Assembly (NCBI RefSeq): GCF_047314965.1
Contig: NZ_JBLBVK010000052.1
Location: 62,001-126,000, forward strand
From: JAVJUV01 sp047314965
Lineage (GTDB): Bacteria > Pseudomonadota > Alphaproteobacteria > Rhodobacterales > Rhodobacteraceae
Length of the DNA stretch: 64,000 bases
Direction: 5' to 3'
Shown: positions 42,103 to 50,878 of the stretch, one piece after another
Layout of the letters: each line of letters begins with the position of its first letter
How positions within the stretch are numbered: position 1 is the stretch's first letter
Position numbers and translations under genes: made by a program
Notes under the pieces: model-generated
Told to the model about the DNA's origin: nothing
The model's input: the letters and a program-made list of their open reading frames with translations, nothing else
Database searches by the model: none

Positions 42103-43396
42103 GTTTCTTCCCTCCGAATTCCAGGTAGGCCCAGGGGATGATCACTATGGCCACAGTAATCAGCATCATGGTCGAGGCGGCAAAACCCTGGCCAAGGTTC
42201 TGGCTGAGGAACATCTTGTCATATACGTATTTTGCCGGGACCTCCGAAGCGATACCGGGACCGCCGCTGGTCTGCGCGACGACCAGGTCGAAGACCCGGA
42301 CAATGCCGCTGGCAATGATGACAAGCGTCGTGATGAAGACCGGCCGCATCATCGGGATCACGATGAAAAGATAGGTCTTCCACATCGGGATGCCGTCGAC
42401 GCGCGAGGCTTTCCAGATCTCCTGGTCGATACCGCGCAGGCCCGCCAGCATCAGCACCATGATGAACCCGGTGCCCTGCCACAGCCCCGCAATCAGGATC
42501 CCGTAGATCACGATATCGGCGTTGTAGAGCGGATCGAACGTGAACCCTGTCCATCCAAGCGCGCGGACAATCGACTGCACGCCGAATTCCGGGTTCAAAA
42601 TCCATTGCCAGACCAGCCCCGTCACAATGAACGACAGCGCGAAAGGATACAGCATCACGGTCCGGAACGTGTTCTCGAACCGGATCTTCTGATCCATAAG
42701 CGCAGCAAGGACAAAACCGATCACGAAGCTGAGGATCAGCGAGCACGCCCCGTAAATGGCGAGGTTCTCGATCGAGGTCAGCCAGCGGTTTTCCCCCCAG
42801 AGGCGCTCGTACTGCTCGAAGCCGACCCATTGCGTCTTGGGCAGAAGTTTCGAATTGGTGAAGGAATAGACGATCGTCCAGATCGTCCCGCCCACAAAGA
42901 CCCCGAGCGCACACAGTATCATCGGGATACCGGCGACCTTCGCGGTCATGTTTACTGCGAAATAGCGCTCGATCGCACCAGTCCGCGACTCTTCTTCCGA
43001 ACGGCTGCCGGAAAAGGCGACCGCGGCCGCGACAAGCCCGAAAGCGATGACGAAAAACAGTCCGAACTCGTTCATCGCCGACCAGAACTTGCGAGAACCG
43101 TTCAGGAAGGGCAAAGCGGCCTGCGCCCATTTCTCGCCCGCGGCCCAGATACAAAACGCCACGACCGCGGCGATGCTCCAGCCGATGATGAATCGCCGGT
43201 GACGATTGCCCGAAAGCCGGACGCCCCCTTGCCCCAGGATGAGTGCCACGACCACAACGACGGCGCCCGCCAAGGCCGCAAGCGTCACCCAATAGAAGAT
43301 ACCTGAGTAAACCCCGAACCGGGTTAGCACCCCGGCGACCAGCGACAGGAACATCGCGGCCACGAAGCCCCTCTCGAGTTGCAAAGATTGCGCCAT
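42095..43396 (-). CDS. Sugar ABC importer permease, MalF type, with extra N-terminal membrane domain
   Basis: A 433-residue subunit. The conserved six-helix permease core with the EAA loop (WKASRVDGIPMWKTYLFIVIPMM) begins only at about residue 149. Before it are four more hydrophobic segments (about 12-30, 34-55, 67-87, 107-130) joined by short polar loops, which most family members (about 290-320 residues) lack. The core is complete, so the extension is an addition and not a frameshift. It follows the binding-protein gene after a 105-bp gap with two hairpins. Confidence 0.92.
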   Translation of the reverse strand: MAQSLQLERGFVAAMFLSLVAGVLTRFGVYSGIFYWVTLAALAGAVVVVVALILGQGGVRLSGNRHRRFIIGWSIAAVVAFCIWAAGEKWAQAALPFLNGSRKFWSAMNEFGLFFVIAFGLVAAAVAFSGSRSEEESRTGAIERYFAVNMTAKVAGIPMILCALGVFVGGTIWTIVYSFTNSKLLPKTQWVGFEQYERLWGENRWLTSIENLAIYGACSLILSFVIGFVLAALMDQKIRFENTFRTVMLYPFALSFIVTGLVWQWILNPEFGVQSIVRALGWTGFTFDPLYNADIVIYGILIAGLWQGTGFIMVLMLAGLRGIDQEIWKASRVDGIPMWKTYLFIVIPMMRPVFITTLVIIASGIVRVFDLVVAQTSGGPGIASEVPAKYVYDKMFLSQNLGQGFAASTMMLITVAIVIIPWAYLEFGGKKRG

Positions 43397-43428
43397 CTAG
43401 CCTCCCGCCCGCAGGGACGGCCCCCTGT

Positions 43429-43456
43429 TTGCCGCAGCTCTACGGCGTTGCGGCAA
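43429..43456 (-). other. Intercistronic stem-loop 1 downstream of binding-protein gene
   Basis: TTGCCGCA (43429-43436) and TGCGGCAA (43449-43456) form an 8-bp perfect stem with a 12-base loop, next to an even stronger hairpin. Confidence 0.55.
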
Positions 43457-43459
43457 GGA

Positions 43460-43483
43460 GTGCCGGCCCAACAGGGCCGGCAC
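43460..43483 (-). other. Intercistronic stem-loop 2 downstream of binding-protein gene
   Basis: GTGCCGGCCC and GGGCCGGCAC form a perfect 10-bp GC-rich stem around AACA, 18 bp after the binding-protein stop. No U-tract follows on the minus strand; as in the agl operon it probably protects the upstream mRNA or partly terminates transcription. Confidence 0.75.
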
Positions 43484-43501
43484 GCGTGATGTCAAACCGG
43501 A

Positions 43502-44734
43502 TCAGTCGGCGTTCGCGATGATGTCGGCATAGCGCGCCTGCGCATCTGCTGCCGAGATCGAGGTGTCCGCCCAGAACTCGGTCATCAGGTCTTCGATCTG
43601 ACCCTGCGTGTCAGGAGACAGCGTCTGGTTTGCGTCAGGCAGGATGTTGCCGTTTGCAAGGATGGCCAGACCCTTTTTCATGCAGTCGTTGGCAGCCGCC
43701 AGATCGACGTCGCCGCGCACGGGCAGCGAGCCTTTCTTGAGGTTGAAGTTCACCTGAACTTCCTTCGACAGCATCAGAGAGGCCAGCTCCTTCTGCGCCG
43801 CTTCAACCGCCGGATCGTCGATCTTCGGGAAGTAGAAGGCGTCGCCACCAGTCGAGATAACCTCGGTCACGCCGAGGCCTGGCAGACAGGTGTAGTCTTC
43901 ACCGGCAACCTGGCCGGCCACCTGGAATTCACCCTGCGCCCAGTCGCCCATGATCTGACCGCCGGCCTGGCCGGTGATGACCATGTTGGTCGCCTGGTTC
44001 CAGTCCTGGACGTTCGAGCCCTCGCGCATTTCGCGGGCAGCAGCAGCCGCCGCGAAAACCTTGGCGTACTCGGGGCCGGCAGCGACTTCGGCATTCTTGT
44101 CCTGGTTCACCGCAAGCCACGCATCCTGACCAGCGATCGCGATCGTCATCACGCCAAAGGCGCCGGACGCCTGCCAGGCCTGGTTGCCCATGGCCAGCGG
44201 CACGATTCCAGCCGCGCGCAGCGCCGGACCGGCAGCTACGAATTCATCCCAGTTGGTCGGCACGGCGACGCCCGCCTTCTCGAAGGCATCATGGCTCAGC
44301 CAGATCCACTGCCAGGAGTGAATGTTGACCGGCACACAGTAAATTCTTCCGTCGATGGTGCAGCTGTCCAGCAGCGAAACCGGATGCACGATATCGCGCC
44401 AGCCTTCGGCCTCGGCGACGTCGGTCAGGTCAAGCATCAGGCCGGCCTCGACCAGTTCCTCTGCCTGACGGCCGTGGTTGAACTGCGTGGCGCCCATCGG
44501 GTCGCCGCCTGTGATCCGGCTGATCATGATCGGCCGCGCCACACCACCCGAACCGGCGATCGCGCCGTCGACCCATGTGTGCTCGGTCTTTTCGTTGAAC
44601 GCCTTGGCGAATTCGGCAACAGCCGCAGCCTCGCCGCCCGACGTCCACCAGTGCGTGACCTCGAGATCGACCGCATGCGCGGCGCCCGCCGCGCAGATCG
44701 CGGTGGTCGCGAGCATCGTTTTGAGTGATTTCAT
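43502..44734 (-). CDS. Sugar ABC importer periplasmic binding protein
   Basis: A 410-residue family-1 solute-binding protein. A signal peptide (MKSLKTMLATTAICAAGAAHA) ends near residue 21, followed by VDLEVTHWWTSGGEAAAVAEF, the usual start of sugar-binding proteins. First gene of the operon; GGGAGGA lies 6 bp before the ATG. The GH43 enzyme in the same operon suggests xylo-oligosaccharides or arabinoxylan fragments as ligands; a glucose-type ligand is also possible given the GGEAAAV motif seen in glucose/mannose-binding proteins. Confidence 0.93.
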   Translation of the reverse strand: MKSLKTMLATTAICAAGAAHAVDLEVTHWWTSGGEAAAVAEFAKAFNEKTEHTWVDGAIAGSGGVARPIMISRITGGDPMGATQFNHGRQAEELVEAGLMLDLTDVAEAEGWRDIVHPVSLLDSCTIDGRIYCVPVNIHSWQWIWLSHDAFEKAGVAVPTNWDEFVAAGPALRAAGIVPLAMGNQAWQASGAFGVMTIAIAGQDAWLAVNQDKNAEVAAGPEYAKVFAAAAAAREMREGSNVQDWNQATNMVITGQAGGQIMGDWAQGEFQVAGQVAGEDYTCLPGLGVTEVISTGGDAFYFPKIDDPAVEAAQKELASLMLSKEVQVNFNLKKGSLPVRGDVDLAAANDCMKKGLAILANGNILPDANQTLSPDTQGQIEDLMTEFWADTSISAADAQARYADIIANAD

Positions 44735-44754
44735 GGTTTAGTCCTCCCTGTTTT

Positions 44755-44766
44755 CTAAATCGTTTG
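44755..44766. promoter_or_regulatory. LacI-type operator, distal half of tandem pair
   Basis: CTAAATCGTTTG, an imperfect version of the operator at 44776 with the same central CG. Centres are 20 bp apart, about two helical turns, placing two repressor dimers on one face of the DNA. It covers the expected start site. Confidence 0.6.
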
Positions 44767-44767
44767 C

Positions 44768-44796
44768 AATTAACTTAAATCGATTTAGAATTTCAA
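44768..44796 (-). promoter_or_regulatory. Promoter of the xyloside importer operon
   Basis: On the minus strand TTGAAA (44796-44791), a 17-bp spacer, then TTAATT (44773-44768). The perfect operator lies inside the spacer, so repressor and RNA polymerase would compete directly. Confidence 0.6.
44776..44787. promoter_or_regulatory. LacI-type operator in promoter spacer
   Basis: TAAATCGATTTA is a perfect 12-bp palindrome with the central CG expected for LacI-family repressors, located between the -35 and -10 boxes of the importer promoter and divergent from the LacI gene at 44918. Confidence 0.75.
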
Positions 44797-44917
44797 ATCA
44801 AGCTAGATAATTTCCAGGTTTTCTTGGTAATTACCCCCTGAAAAGCACCCGACGGCGATAGCGCCGTTAGCGCAAACGAATCAAGAAACTCAGCTGATTC
44901 CCTCAGCGACAACCACG

Positions 44918-45943
44918 ATGACCGACAAAATAAAACTCGACGATCTGCTGGAACCGGGTGAGCGCGAGCGGCCCACGCTCAAGACCATTGCGCGAATCTC
45001 CGGGCTCGCGGTTCCGACCGTTTCACGCGCTCTCAGCGATGCACCCGACATCGGCACCAAGACCAAGAAGCGTGTCCGCGCGCTTGCCGACCAGCTCGGC
45101 TATCGGCCCAACCGCGCCGGCCTCAGGCTGCGGACAGGAAAGACAAACGTCATCGCCCTCGCACTCCACACCGAGGATGACGTCATGAGCCACGGGTTCC
45201 GGTTGATCACCGCCGTCGCCACCGAGCTGCGCCAAACCCCCTATCACGTGATCATCACGCCCTACTTCCCGGATGAAGACCCCCTGGCGCCGATCAAGTA
45301 CATCGTCCAGACGGGTTCGGCGGATGGCGTCATCATGAACCGGATCCAACCCGACGACCCAAGGATCGCCTACCTGCGCAAACACAAGTTTCCCTTCGCG
45401 ATGCACGGGCGCACACGCGACTGCGGCGATATCCCCTGGTTTGATTTCGATAACGCCGCATACAGCCGGCGATCGATCGCGATCATGCAGGAACGGGGAC
45501 GCAAGAGCATGCTCCTGATCGCGCCACCGCGTGACCAGAACTATGCCCAGCACATGATTGCCGCCGCAGAGGAAAGTGGCGCGAAAGCGGGGATCACCGT
45601 CCGCGTCCTCGAGGGAACCACCAGCGACGGAACATCAGGCACCATCAAGGAAGCGGTGGTGGCGCACCTTCTGGCCCATCCCGACACGGATGCAATCATG
45701 TCCGCCTCGGTCCCGGCCGCCGTCGGCGGCACCCTCGCCGTCGAAAGCCTGGGAAAGACAATCGGTCGCGAAATTGACTTGATCGGCAAGGAAAGCCGAC
45801 CGTTCTTGGAAGGCTTCAGGCGTGACATCCTGATCGTGCGAGAGGACATCGCCGAAGCCGGACAGTTTCTCGCCCGCGCCGTCCTGCAGGCCATCGACCA
45901 TCCCGAACTGCCGACGATGCAGAAACTCGTCATGCCCGGCTGA
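44918..45943 (+). CDS. LacI-family repressor of the xyloside operon
   Basis: A 341-residue regulator whose helix-turn-helix (RPTLKTIARISGLAVPTVSRALSDA) starts unusually late, about residue 18, after a charged leader. The effector domain follows (TNVIALALHTEDD to the end). No Shine-Dalgarno is evident before the ATG at 44918; an internal start nearer the HTH is possible but none with a good site was found. Divergent position to the importer and tandem operators between them support local control. Confidence 0.9.
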   Translation: MTDKIKLDDLLEPGERERPTLKTIARISGLAVPTVSRALSDAPDIGTKTKKRVRALADQLGYRPNRAGLRLRTGKTNVIALALHTEDDVMSHGFRLITAVATELRQTPYHVIITPYFPDEDPLAPIKYIVQTGSADGVIMNRIQPDDPRIAYLRKHKFPFAMHGRTRDCGDIPWFDFDNAAYSRRSIAIMQERGRKSMLLIAPPRDQNYAQHMIAAAEESGAKAGITVRVLEGTTSDGTSGTIKEAVVAHLLAHPDTDAIMSASVPAAVGGTLAVESLGKTIGREIDLIGKESRPFLEGFRRDILIVREDIAEAGQFLARAVLQAIDHPELPTMQKLVMPG

Positions 45944-46031
45944 AACGAGAAAGACTCTTGGCTTTTGTCGCGTGGTCCCGGACATTGGGACCAAGAACAG
46001 AAAACCGGGCAGTCTTCGGCAGGACCTTTCC

Positions 46032-47108
46032 TTGAAGCAGAAAAAGGTCGTCTTCATCTCACGCAAATGGCCCCCTGCCGTCGGCGGGATGGAGACCTAT
46101 TCCGTCCGGCTGTGTGAGGAACTGCAAAAGCACGCCGACCTTGTGCGCATCGTCCTGCCCGGCCGGTCGGATGGCGCTCCGCCTTCGCCTGTCGCCCTGA
46201 TCGGCTTCGGCATCCGCGCCTTCTGGCGACTTCTGCTCGGCGAGCGGGACGCCGACATCGTGCACATCGGCGACATGGCAAGCTGGCCCCTCGCGCTGGC
46301 CACCCTGTTCAGGAGCAGACGGCCCGCCCTGGTCCTGTCCGCACATGGCACCGATGTCAGCTTCCCCCGCCGCGGCACCCTGCCGGGCCGGCTCTACGCT
46401 CGGCACCTCAAGTTCGGCGCACGGCTCCTGCCCCGCGCACAGGTCATCGCGAATTCCCGTGCAACCGAAGCCGAAACCCGCCTCTACGGCTTCACGCAGA
46501 TCACCGTGGTACCGCTCGCCAGCGATTTTGCCCGCCAGGAGCGAACGCCGGACATCGACAAACTCCTGTTCGCGGGTCGAATTCTCCCTCTCAAGGGCCT
46601 GTCCTGGTTCGTGACCAACGTCCTCGAACACCTGCCTGAAGGCGTCACGCTCGATGTGGCCGGAACGATCTGGGACAAAGACGAAGCCCGTTGCCTCGAC
46701 CATAGCCGTGTCACCCATATCGGGCACCTTGACCACAAAGCCCTCGCCCGCCGCTATGCCGACAGCCTCGCCGTCGTCGTCCCGAATCTCGCTGTGCCCT
46801 CCGGTCAGTTCGAGGGTTTCGGGCTCGTTGCCGTCGAAGTCGCGGCAGCGGGCGGCATCGTTCTGGCATCGGATCACGGCGGTCTGTCCGAGGCGGTAAT
46901 CGACGGCGAAACCGGCCTGACGCTCCCCTCCGGCGACGCAAAACCCTGGATAGACGCAATACGCGACCTGCGAAACTGGAGTGCCGAACGCCGCCGGCAG
47001 TTCACCGACAAGGCGTCCGCCACGGCGCATGCCCATTTCTCGTGGGAGCGGGTCGCCCGCGATACCCGCGACGTCTATGCGCGGGCGATGAAGGTGGACG
47101 CGCCGTGA
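46032..47108 (+). CDS. Glycosyltransferase family 4
   Basis: A 358-residue GT-B enzyme that adds a sugar from a nucleotide-sugar to a surface glycan or lipid. N-terminal donor/acceptor lobe VVFISRKWPPAVGGMETYSVRL; C-terminal lobe with GRILPLKGLSWFV and the family-4 E-x7-E motif EGFGLVAVEVAAAGG. The TTG at 46032 is chosen because AGGA lies 8 bp upstream; the frame runs back to a GTG at 45972 without a ribosome site. Its stop overlaps the next gene's GTG. Specificity cannot be told. Confidence 0.88.
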   Translation: MKQKKVVFISRKWPPAVGGMETYSVRLCEELQKHADLVRIVLPGRSDGAPPSPVALIGFGIRAFWRLLLGERDADIVHIGDMASWPLALATLFRSRRPALVLSAHGTDVSFPRRGTLPGRLYARHLKFGARLLPRAQVIANSRATEAETRLYGFTQITVVPLASDFARQERTPDIDKLLFAGRILPLKGLSWFVTNVLEHLPEGVTLDVAGTIWDKDEARCLDHSRVTHIGHLDHKALARRYADSLAVVVPNLAVPSGQFEGFGLVAVEVAAAGGIVLASDHGGLSEAVIDGETGLTLPSGDAKPWIDAIRDLRNWSAERRRQFTDKASATAHAHFSWERVARDTRDVYARAMKVDAP

Positions 47109-47938
47109 GCCTCTCGCTGCCGAAGCTACCGCCGAAACTCCGGCTCCCCGCGACCGTCCTCGGCCTTGCCATCATCGTTGCCGGATCGATCTGGTCGATC
47201 TCCGGCCTTGGGATCACCTGGAGCGATACGCGCCCCGGCCCGCTTCTGCTGAACCTCATGGTGGTCCAACCCCTCATCCTGGCGATTGCCTCGGCGACCC
47301 TCTCGCTTTCCGCCCGCGCCATCGGCAGCACCGTCGGCTTTCGAGGCGGGCTGACCACTGTCGCATACGCGACCCTCGCCGAAGTCCTGCCGTTGCCCGG
47401 CGGTGCGCTGGTGCGGGGCGCGGCGCTCATGAAATCCGGCGCGACACTGCGCGACGCCACCTCCATCGTGACCGTGACAGCCGTGATGTCGCTGGCGCTT
47501 CTGGTCTCCCTCTCGGCGGCCGCACTGGCGATGCTCGGCACCGCACAGGCCTGGATCGTCGTCGCTCCGTCGCTCGCCGCACTGGTGATTTCGCTCGAGT
47601 TCGTCCGCCGCCGCGCGGGCCTGCGCCTGACCCTTGCGATGCTCGCAATCCGCATCGTGACAGCCGCGGCCGGGGCTGGCTCCGTCTATCTGGCCCTCGC
47701 AGCCCTGTCGGAACCCGCCGGCCTGCTCGAAGCGGCACTTCTGACAACTTCGGCATCCCTTGGCACGGCCGTGGCCATCGTGCCTGCCGGGCTCGGCATC
47801 GGCGAAGCCATCGCCGCGGCCCTCGCGACGCTGACCAGCGTGCCGCCGGAAGCGGCGTTTCTCGCCGTCGCCCTGCACAGGGCGCTCGGCCTGATCGCCA
47901 GCCTCGGCGTCGTCACCCTGAAAAGGCTCCGTGGCTGA
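47105..47938 (+). CDS. Flippase-like (LPG synthase TM/UPF0104-type) membrane protein
   Basis: A 277-residue protein with about seven to eight hydrophobic helices starting MSLSLPKLPPKLRLPATVLG. Motifs of the lysylphosphatidylglycerol-synthase membrane region are present: VLPLPGGALVRGAALMKSGA and the late VPAGLGIGEAIAAAL. GTG start inside the GT4 stop (GTGA) means coupled translation. With a glycosyltransferase partner it may move or present a lipid-linked sugar; direct evidence for transport is absent. Confidence 0.78.
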   Translation: MSLSLPKLPPKLRLPATVLGLAIIVAGSIWSISGLGITWSDTRPGPLLLNLMVVQPLILAIASATLSLSARAIGSTVGFRGGLTTVAYATLAEVLPLPGGALVRGAALMKSGATLRDATSIVTVTAVMSLALLVSLSAAALAMLGTAQAWIVVAPSLAALVISLEFVRRRAGLRLTLAMLAIRIVTAAAGAGSVYLALAALSEPAGLLEAALLTTSASLGTAVAIVPAGLGIGEAIAAALATLTSVPPEAAFLAVALHRALGLIASLGVVTLKRLRG

Positions 47939-47941
47939 GCC

Positions 47942-49420
47942 TCAGCTACCCGGCACGTCCAGAACGCAGATCTCTCTCACCTTACCGACGCCCAGACCAG
48001 GATGTTCGGTCACCATCCGCGCGCAATCCTCGTAGGATCGCAGCGCCGTGCCCCAGTCCCAGTTCAACATGTCCCGATAGACATAGACGTTCAGCAGCCC
48101 AACGCCCAGCGCGGCGACCGAGGCAATCCACATGCTCCGCATCATCCGTTTCCGCGCCTCCGGATAATTGCGCATACGCTCCAGCAGACCGGCAAGGGCC
48201 ACGACGCCGAGAACGAAGAACACCGGCCAAAGCTCGGTCCGATAGCGCATGGTGTAGGTCGTATAGGACAGCATCACCAACGCCGCCGGCAGGTTTGCCG
48301 CAAGCCCAAGCCAGAGAAAAGCGCCCGTCCCCCCGCGCCGGAACGCCGCCGTGACGGCAAGGATGCACCACGGCAGCCACAACAGGACGAACCCCAGAAC
48401 CGGAGGCTCGATGCGCACATGCCCCATGTGCTCGCTGATCCGGCGATAGAACCCGACCGAGGCCTCGCCGCCCATCGAGAACGCATAGAGAAAGAGATTG
48501 GGCAGGATCCGTCCGGGATAGAAACTTCCGTGGGTCTTCTGCGACTGGAACCGCGGATTATCCGGCGGCTCCCACCCCCAGTAGAGGAACCCGTAAACGG
48601 TCCGCGCGGCCGCGTCCGAAACGGTGCCCGAGGTCGCGGTTGCACTGCCGAAACGCAGGGCGTTCAATTGCAGATAGGCCAGCCCAGACACCAGCAGCAC
48701 CGCCATCGCGGCCCCCACAGGCACCAGCGCACGGCCCCGCACCCGCCACAGCATGACAAGCGATGCCAGCACCACCACAAGGTAGAGTCCCACCGCAACA
48801 TGTGGCCGCCCATGCACTGCGAAGGCGCCGGCGACAGCCACGCCCAGCAACCAGGGCCATCCCTCGAACCCGCCCTCGACCAGCCGCCAGGTGCAATACA
48901 GGCCCAGCCCGGCCATCGCGAAGGCAAAGGCCAGCGGCTCATGGAAGAACGAGCCGTTCGAGGCCAGAACGAACCCCGGAGCAAGCACCCAGATCAGCAG
49001 CCATAGAAGGGCGCCAAGCCCCGGAACCGGCGTTTCCAGTTTCAGCCACCGGATGACCGACACGCCGGTGGCGTAAAACCCGGCGGACCCGAGCGTGGCG
49101 AAAAGCCAGATTGTCGGGACCCTCAGATCCACCACTGTTAGGTCGACGAAGGGCCATGCCAGCAGCCGCGTGAAAAGCGGACCCACACCGTGATACAGGA
49201 ACGCCCTGCCTTCGGCGTCGTAGAACCCTTCAAGCCCGGCAATCTGCGCAGGAACTGTCAGCGAACCGTCGAGAAGACCAAGAAAGTAATAGTTGTAGAT
49301 GAACCCGCCGATAAAAGGCGTTTCGCTCCAGGCCCAGGCAATCCACTGCAGCGCGGCGTAAAGCAGCGCGCCGAGAGCGATTCCCATCCAGACCTGTGGA
49401 CGCGGGTGCAATTCAGTCAC
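47942..49420 (-). CDS. Polytopic membrane protein, possible GT39-like glycosyltransferase
   Basis: A ~492-residue inner-membrane protein with about eleven hydrophobic helices. An early periplasmic loop (FLYHGVGPLFTRLLAWPF, with acidic residues in EGFYDAEGRAF) resembles lipid-sugar-dependent transferases of the PMT/ArnT type, but I do not see a decisive catalytic motif. I prefer GTG at 49420, with GAGG 8 bp upstream; the ATG at 49435 is the alternative and lies inside the GT2 gene. It overlaps GT2 by 8 bp. The pair could transfer a polyprenyl-phosphate sugar outward. Confidence 0.75.
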   Translation of the reverse strand: MTELHPRPQVWMGIALGALLYAALQWIAWAWSETPFIGGFIYNYYFLGLLDGSLTVPAQIAGLEGFYDAEGRAFLYHGVGPLFTRLLAWPFVDLTVVDLRVPTIWLFATLGSAGFYATGVSVIRWLKLETPVPGLGALLWLLIWVLAPGFVLASNGSFFHEPLAFAFAMAGLGLYCTWRLVEGGFEGWPWLLGVAVAGAFAVHGRPHVAVGLYLVVVLASLVMLWRVRGRALVPVGAAMAVLLVSGLAYLQLNALRFGSATATSGTVSDAAARTVYGFLYWGWEPPDNPRFQSQKTHGSFYPGRILPNLFLYAFSMGGEASVGFYRRISEHMGHVRIEPPVLGFVLLWLPWCILAVTAAFRRGGTGAFLWLGLAANLPAALVMLSYTTYTMRYRTELWPVFFVLGVVALAGLLERMRNYPEARKRMMRSMWIASVAALGVGLLNVYVYRDMLNWDWGTALRSYEDCARMVTEHPGLGVGKVREICVLDVPGS

Positions 49421-50366
49421 GCGCGGCCTCGTCATGCTCCATGCGCCTCAGGATCGTGATGATCTCTTCCTCGAGCCGCCGGTTCGTGGCCACCACGTCG
49501 CTCAGAAGCGCCACCAGGCAGGTGATGTAGCCGCACACAAGCAGCGCACCTCCGATGACCAGCGATTGCACATGACCAGCCCCCCCATCCGTAAAGTAGA
49601 AATAGACGAACCGCACCATCGGGAAGAGTCCGATCAGAATCATCCCGAAGCCCAAGACCATGAACGCCCGAAGCGGTCGGTACATGATGTAGCTGCGCAC
49701 GATCGTCACCATCTGGCGCAGGACGAACGACCGGACCGAATTGAACAACCTCGATGGCCGGGTGACGGCATTCGTATCCACGGGAACCGAAGCCACGACC
49801 ATTCCGCTGTTACCAGCCGCGATCAGCGTCTCGGTGGTATAGCTGAAACGCGTGAAGACGGTGGTCCGCATCGCCGCTTCCCGGCTGTAGGCCCTGAAAC
49901 CCGACACCGCATCCGGCACGTCGATCGAGGCCAGCGTCTTCACAACCGTGCTGCCCACCCGCTGCAACGTCCGCTTCGATGCCGAAAAATCGGTGTTATC
50001 GCCCGGCTTGCGGTCGCCCACCACGATATCCGCCTCGCCCCGTACGATCGGCGCAACGAGATCGGCGATGGAATGTCCCGCGTACTGCCCGTCGCCATCC
50101 GTGTTCACGATGATGTCGGCACCCAGCGAAAGCGCGGTCGCGATCCCCTTCTGGAAGGTGCGCGCCAGCCCCAGGGTCTTCTTGTTGATCACGACGTGAT
50201 CCGCGCCCGCCTCTGCCGCGACCGCCGCGGTTCCGTCGGAAGAGCCATCATCCACGACAAGAACCTCAACCCTGTCGACGCCCTCGATCTGGCGCGGCAC
50301 GGCCTGGATCACGCCTGCGATATCGCGGGCTTCATTCAGGCAGGGAATCTGCACGATAAGCTTCAT
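49413..50366 (-). CDS. Glycosyltransferase family 2 (DPM/GtrB type)
   Basis: A 317-residue membrane-bound transferase. GT-A domain: LIVQIPCLNEARDIAGVI, VLVVDDGSSDGTA, and the DxD-like VNTDGDGQY. Two helices at about residues 231-255 and 264-285 anchor it, followed by a cytosolic charged tail (RRLEEEIITILRRME). The layout matches polyprenyl-phosphate glucose/mannose synthases, which charge a carrier lipid used by a polytopic partner, here probably the overlapping downstream gene. Confidence 0.9.
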   Translation of the reverse strand: MKLIVQIPCLNEARDIAGVIQAVPRQIEGVDRVEVLVVDDGSSDGTAAVAAEAGADHVVINKKTLGLARTFQKGIATALSLGADIIVNTDGDGQYAGHSIADLVAPIVRGEADIVVGDRKPGDNTDFSASKRTLQRVGSTVVKTLASIDVPDAVSGFRAYSREAAMRTTVFTRFSYTTETLIAAGNSGMVVASVPVDTNAVTRPSRLFNSVRSFVLRQMVTIVRSYIMYRPLRAFMVLGFGMILIGLFPMVRFVYFYFTDGGAGHVQSLVIGGALLVCGYITCLVALLSDVVATNRRLEEEIITILRRMEHDEAARD

Positions 50367-50878
50367 TGCTTTGCCTCATCTCGGGTGCGTCTTCTTCCGA
50401 AACGCCGTCCTTTGGCGCCGGACACTATGCGCAACTGACCAGCAGGCAAACCCCGCCCGCGTTCATTCGCCCGGCTCGTGGCCGAATTGATACCGTGGCT
50501 CGTGTCCCGGCCCGCCACCGGCGCAAAGAATTTTCGAAAAGTTTTCGAGAGCAAACCGCCCACAAATTAAGCGCATCGCAAGGATCGGAAGCTAGGTCAT
50601 CGGTGTTTTGGAGTTGCCAACAGAGAATACAGGGATACCGGAATGACGCCTCTGCCAGTTGCCGCGTTCGCGACATGCGCGGCGGCCCCCGAATGCACGA
50701 TCCTGACCTCTGAGCTCTCCTGGCGTCTGTCCGATGCGCGGGTCTTGCGAGCCCGTAACGCCCAGACAAAGAACTCCCCGAATCTCAACCATCCAGCCCG
50801 CCCTGCGCCAACCGACGCGATGGCCACAGCCGTCGAAGCGGGCTTCCCGATGCACCTCCACCCAACAGGACGATGAAA
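50367..50878. other. 512-bp intergenic region upstream of chemoreceptor
   Basis: It separates divergent GT2 and chemoreceptor genes. Several short open frames exist but none has a ribosome site or sensible composition. A perfect palindrome TTTTCGAAAA occurs at 50531-50540, directly followed by a near repeat GTTTTCGAGA, in an AT-rich patch that probably holds promoters. A TTAA-type half of a CtrA box lies at about 50566 without a good partner. Confidence 0.6.

Noticed and set aside
50643..50876. 77-codon plus-strand frame upstream of the chemoreceptor
   Set aside because: No ribosome site and no sensible composition; it ends at the receptor start and is likely leader DNA.
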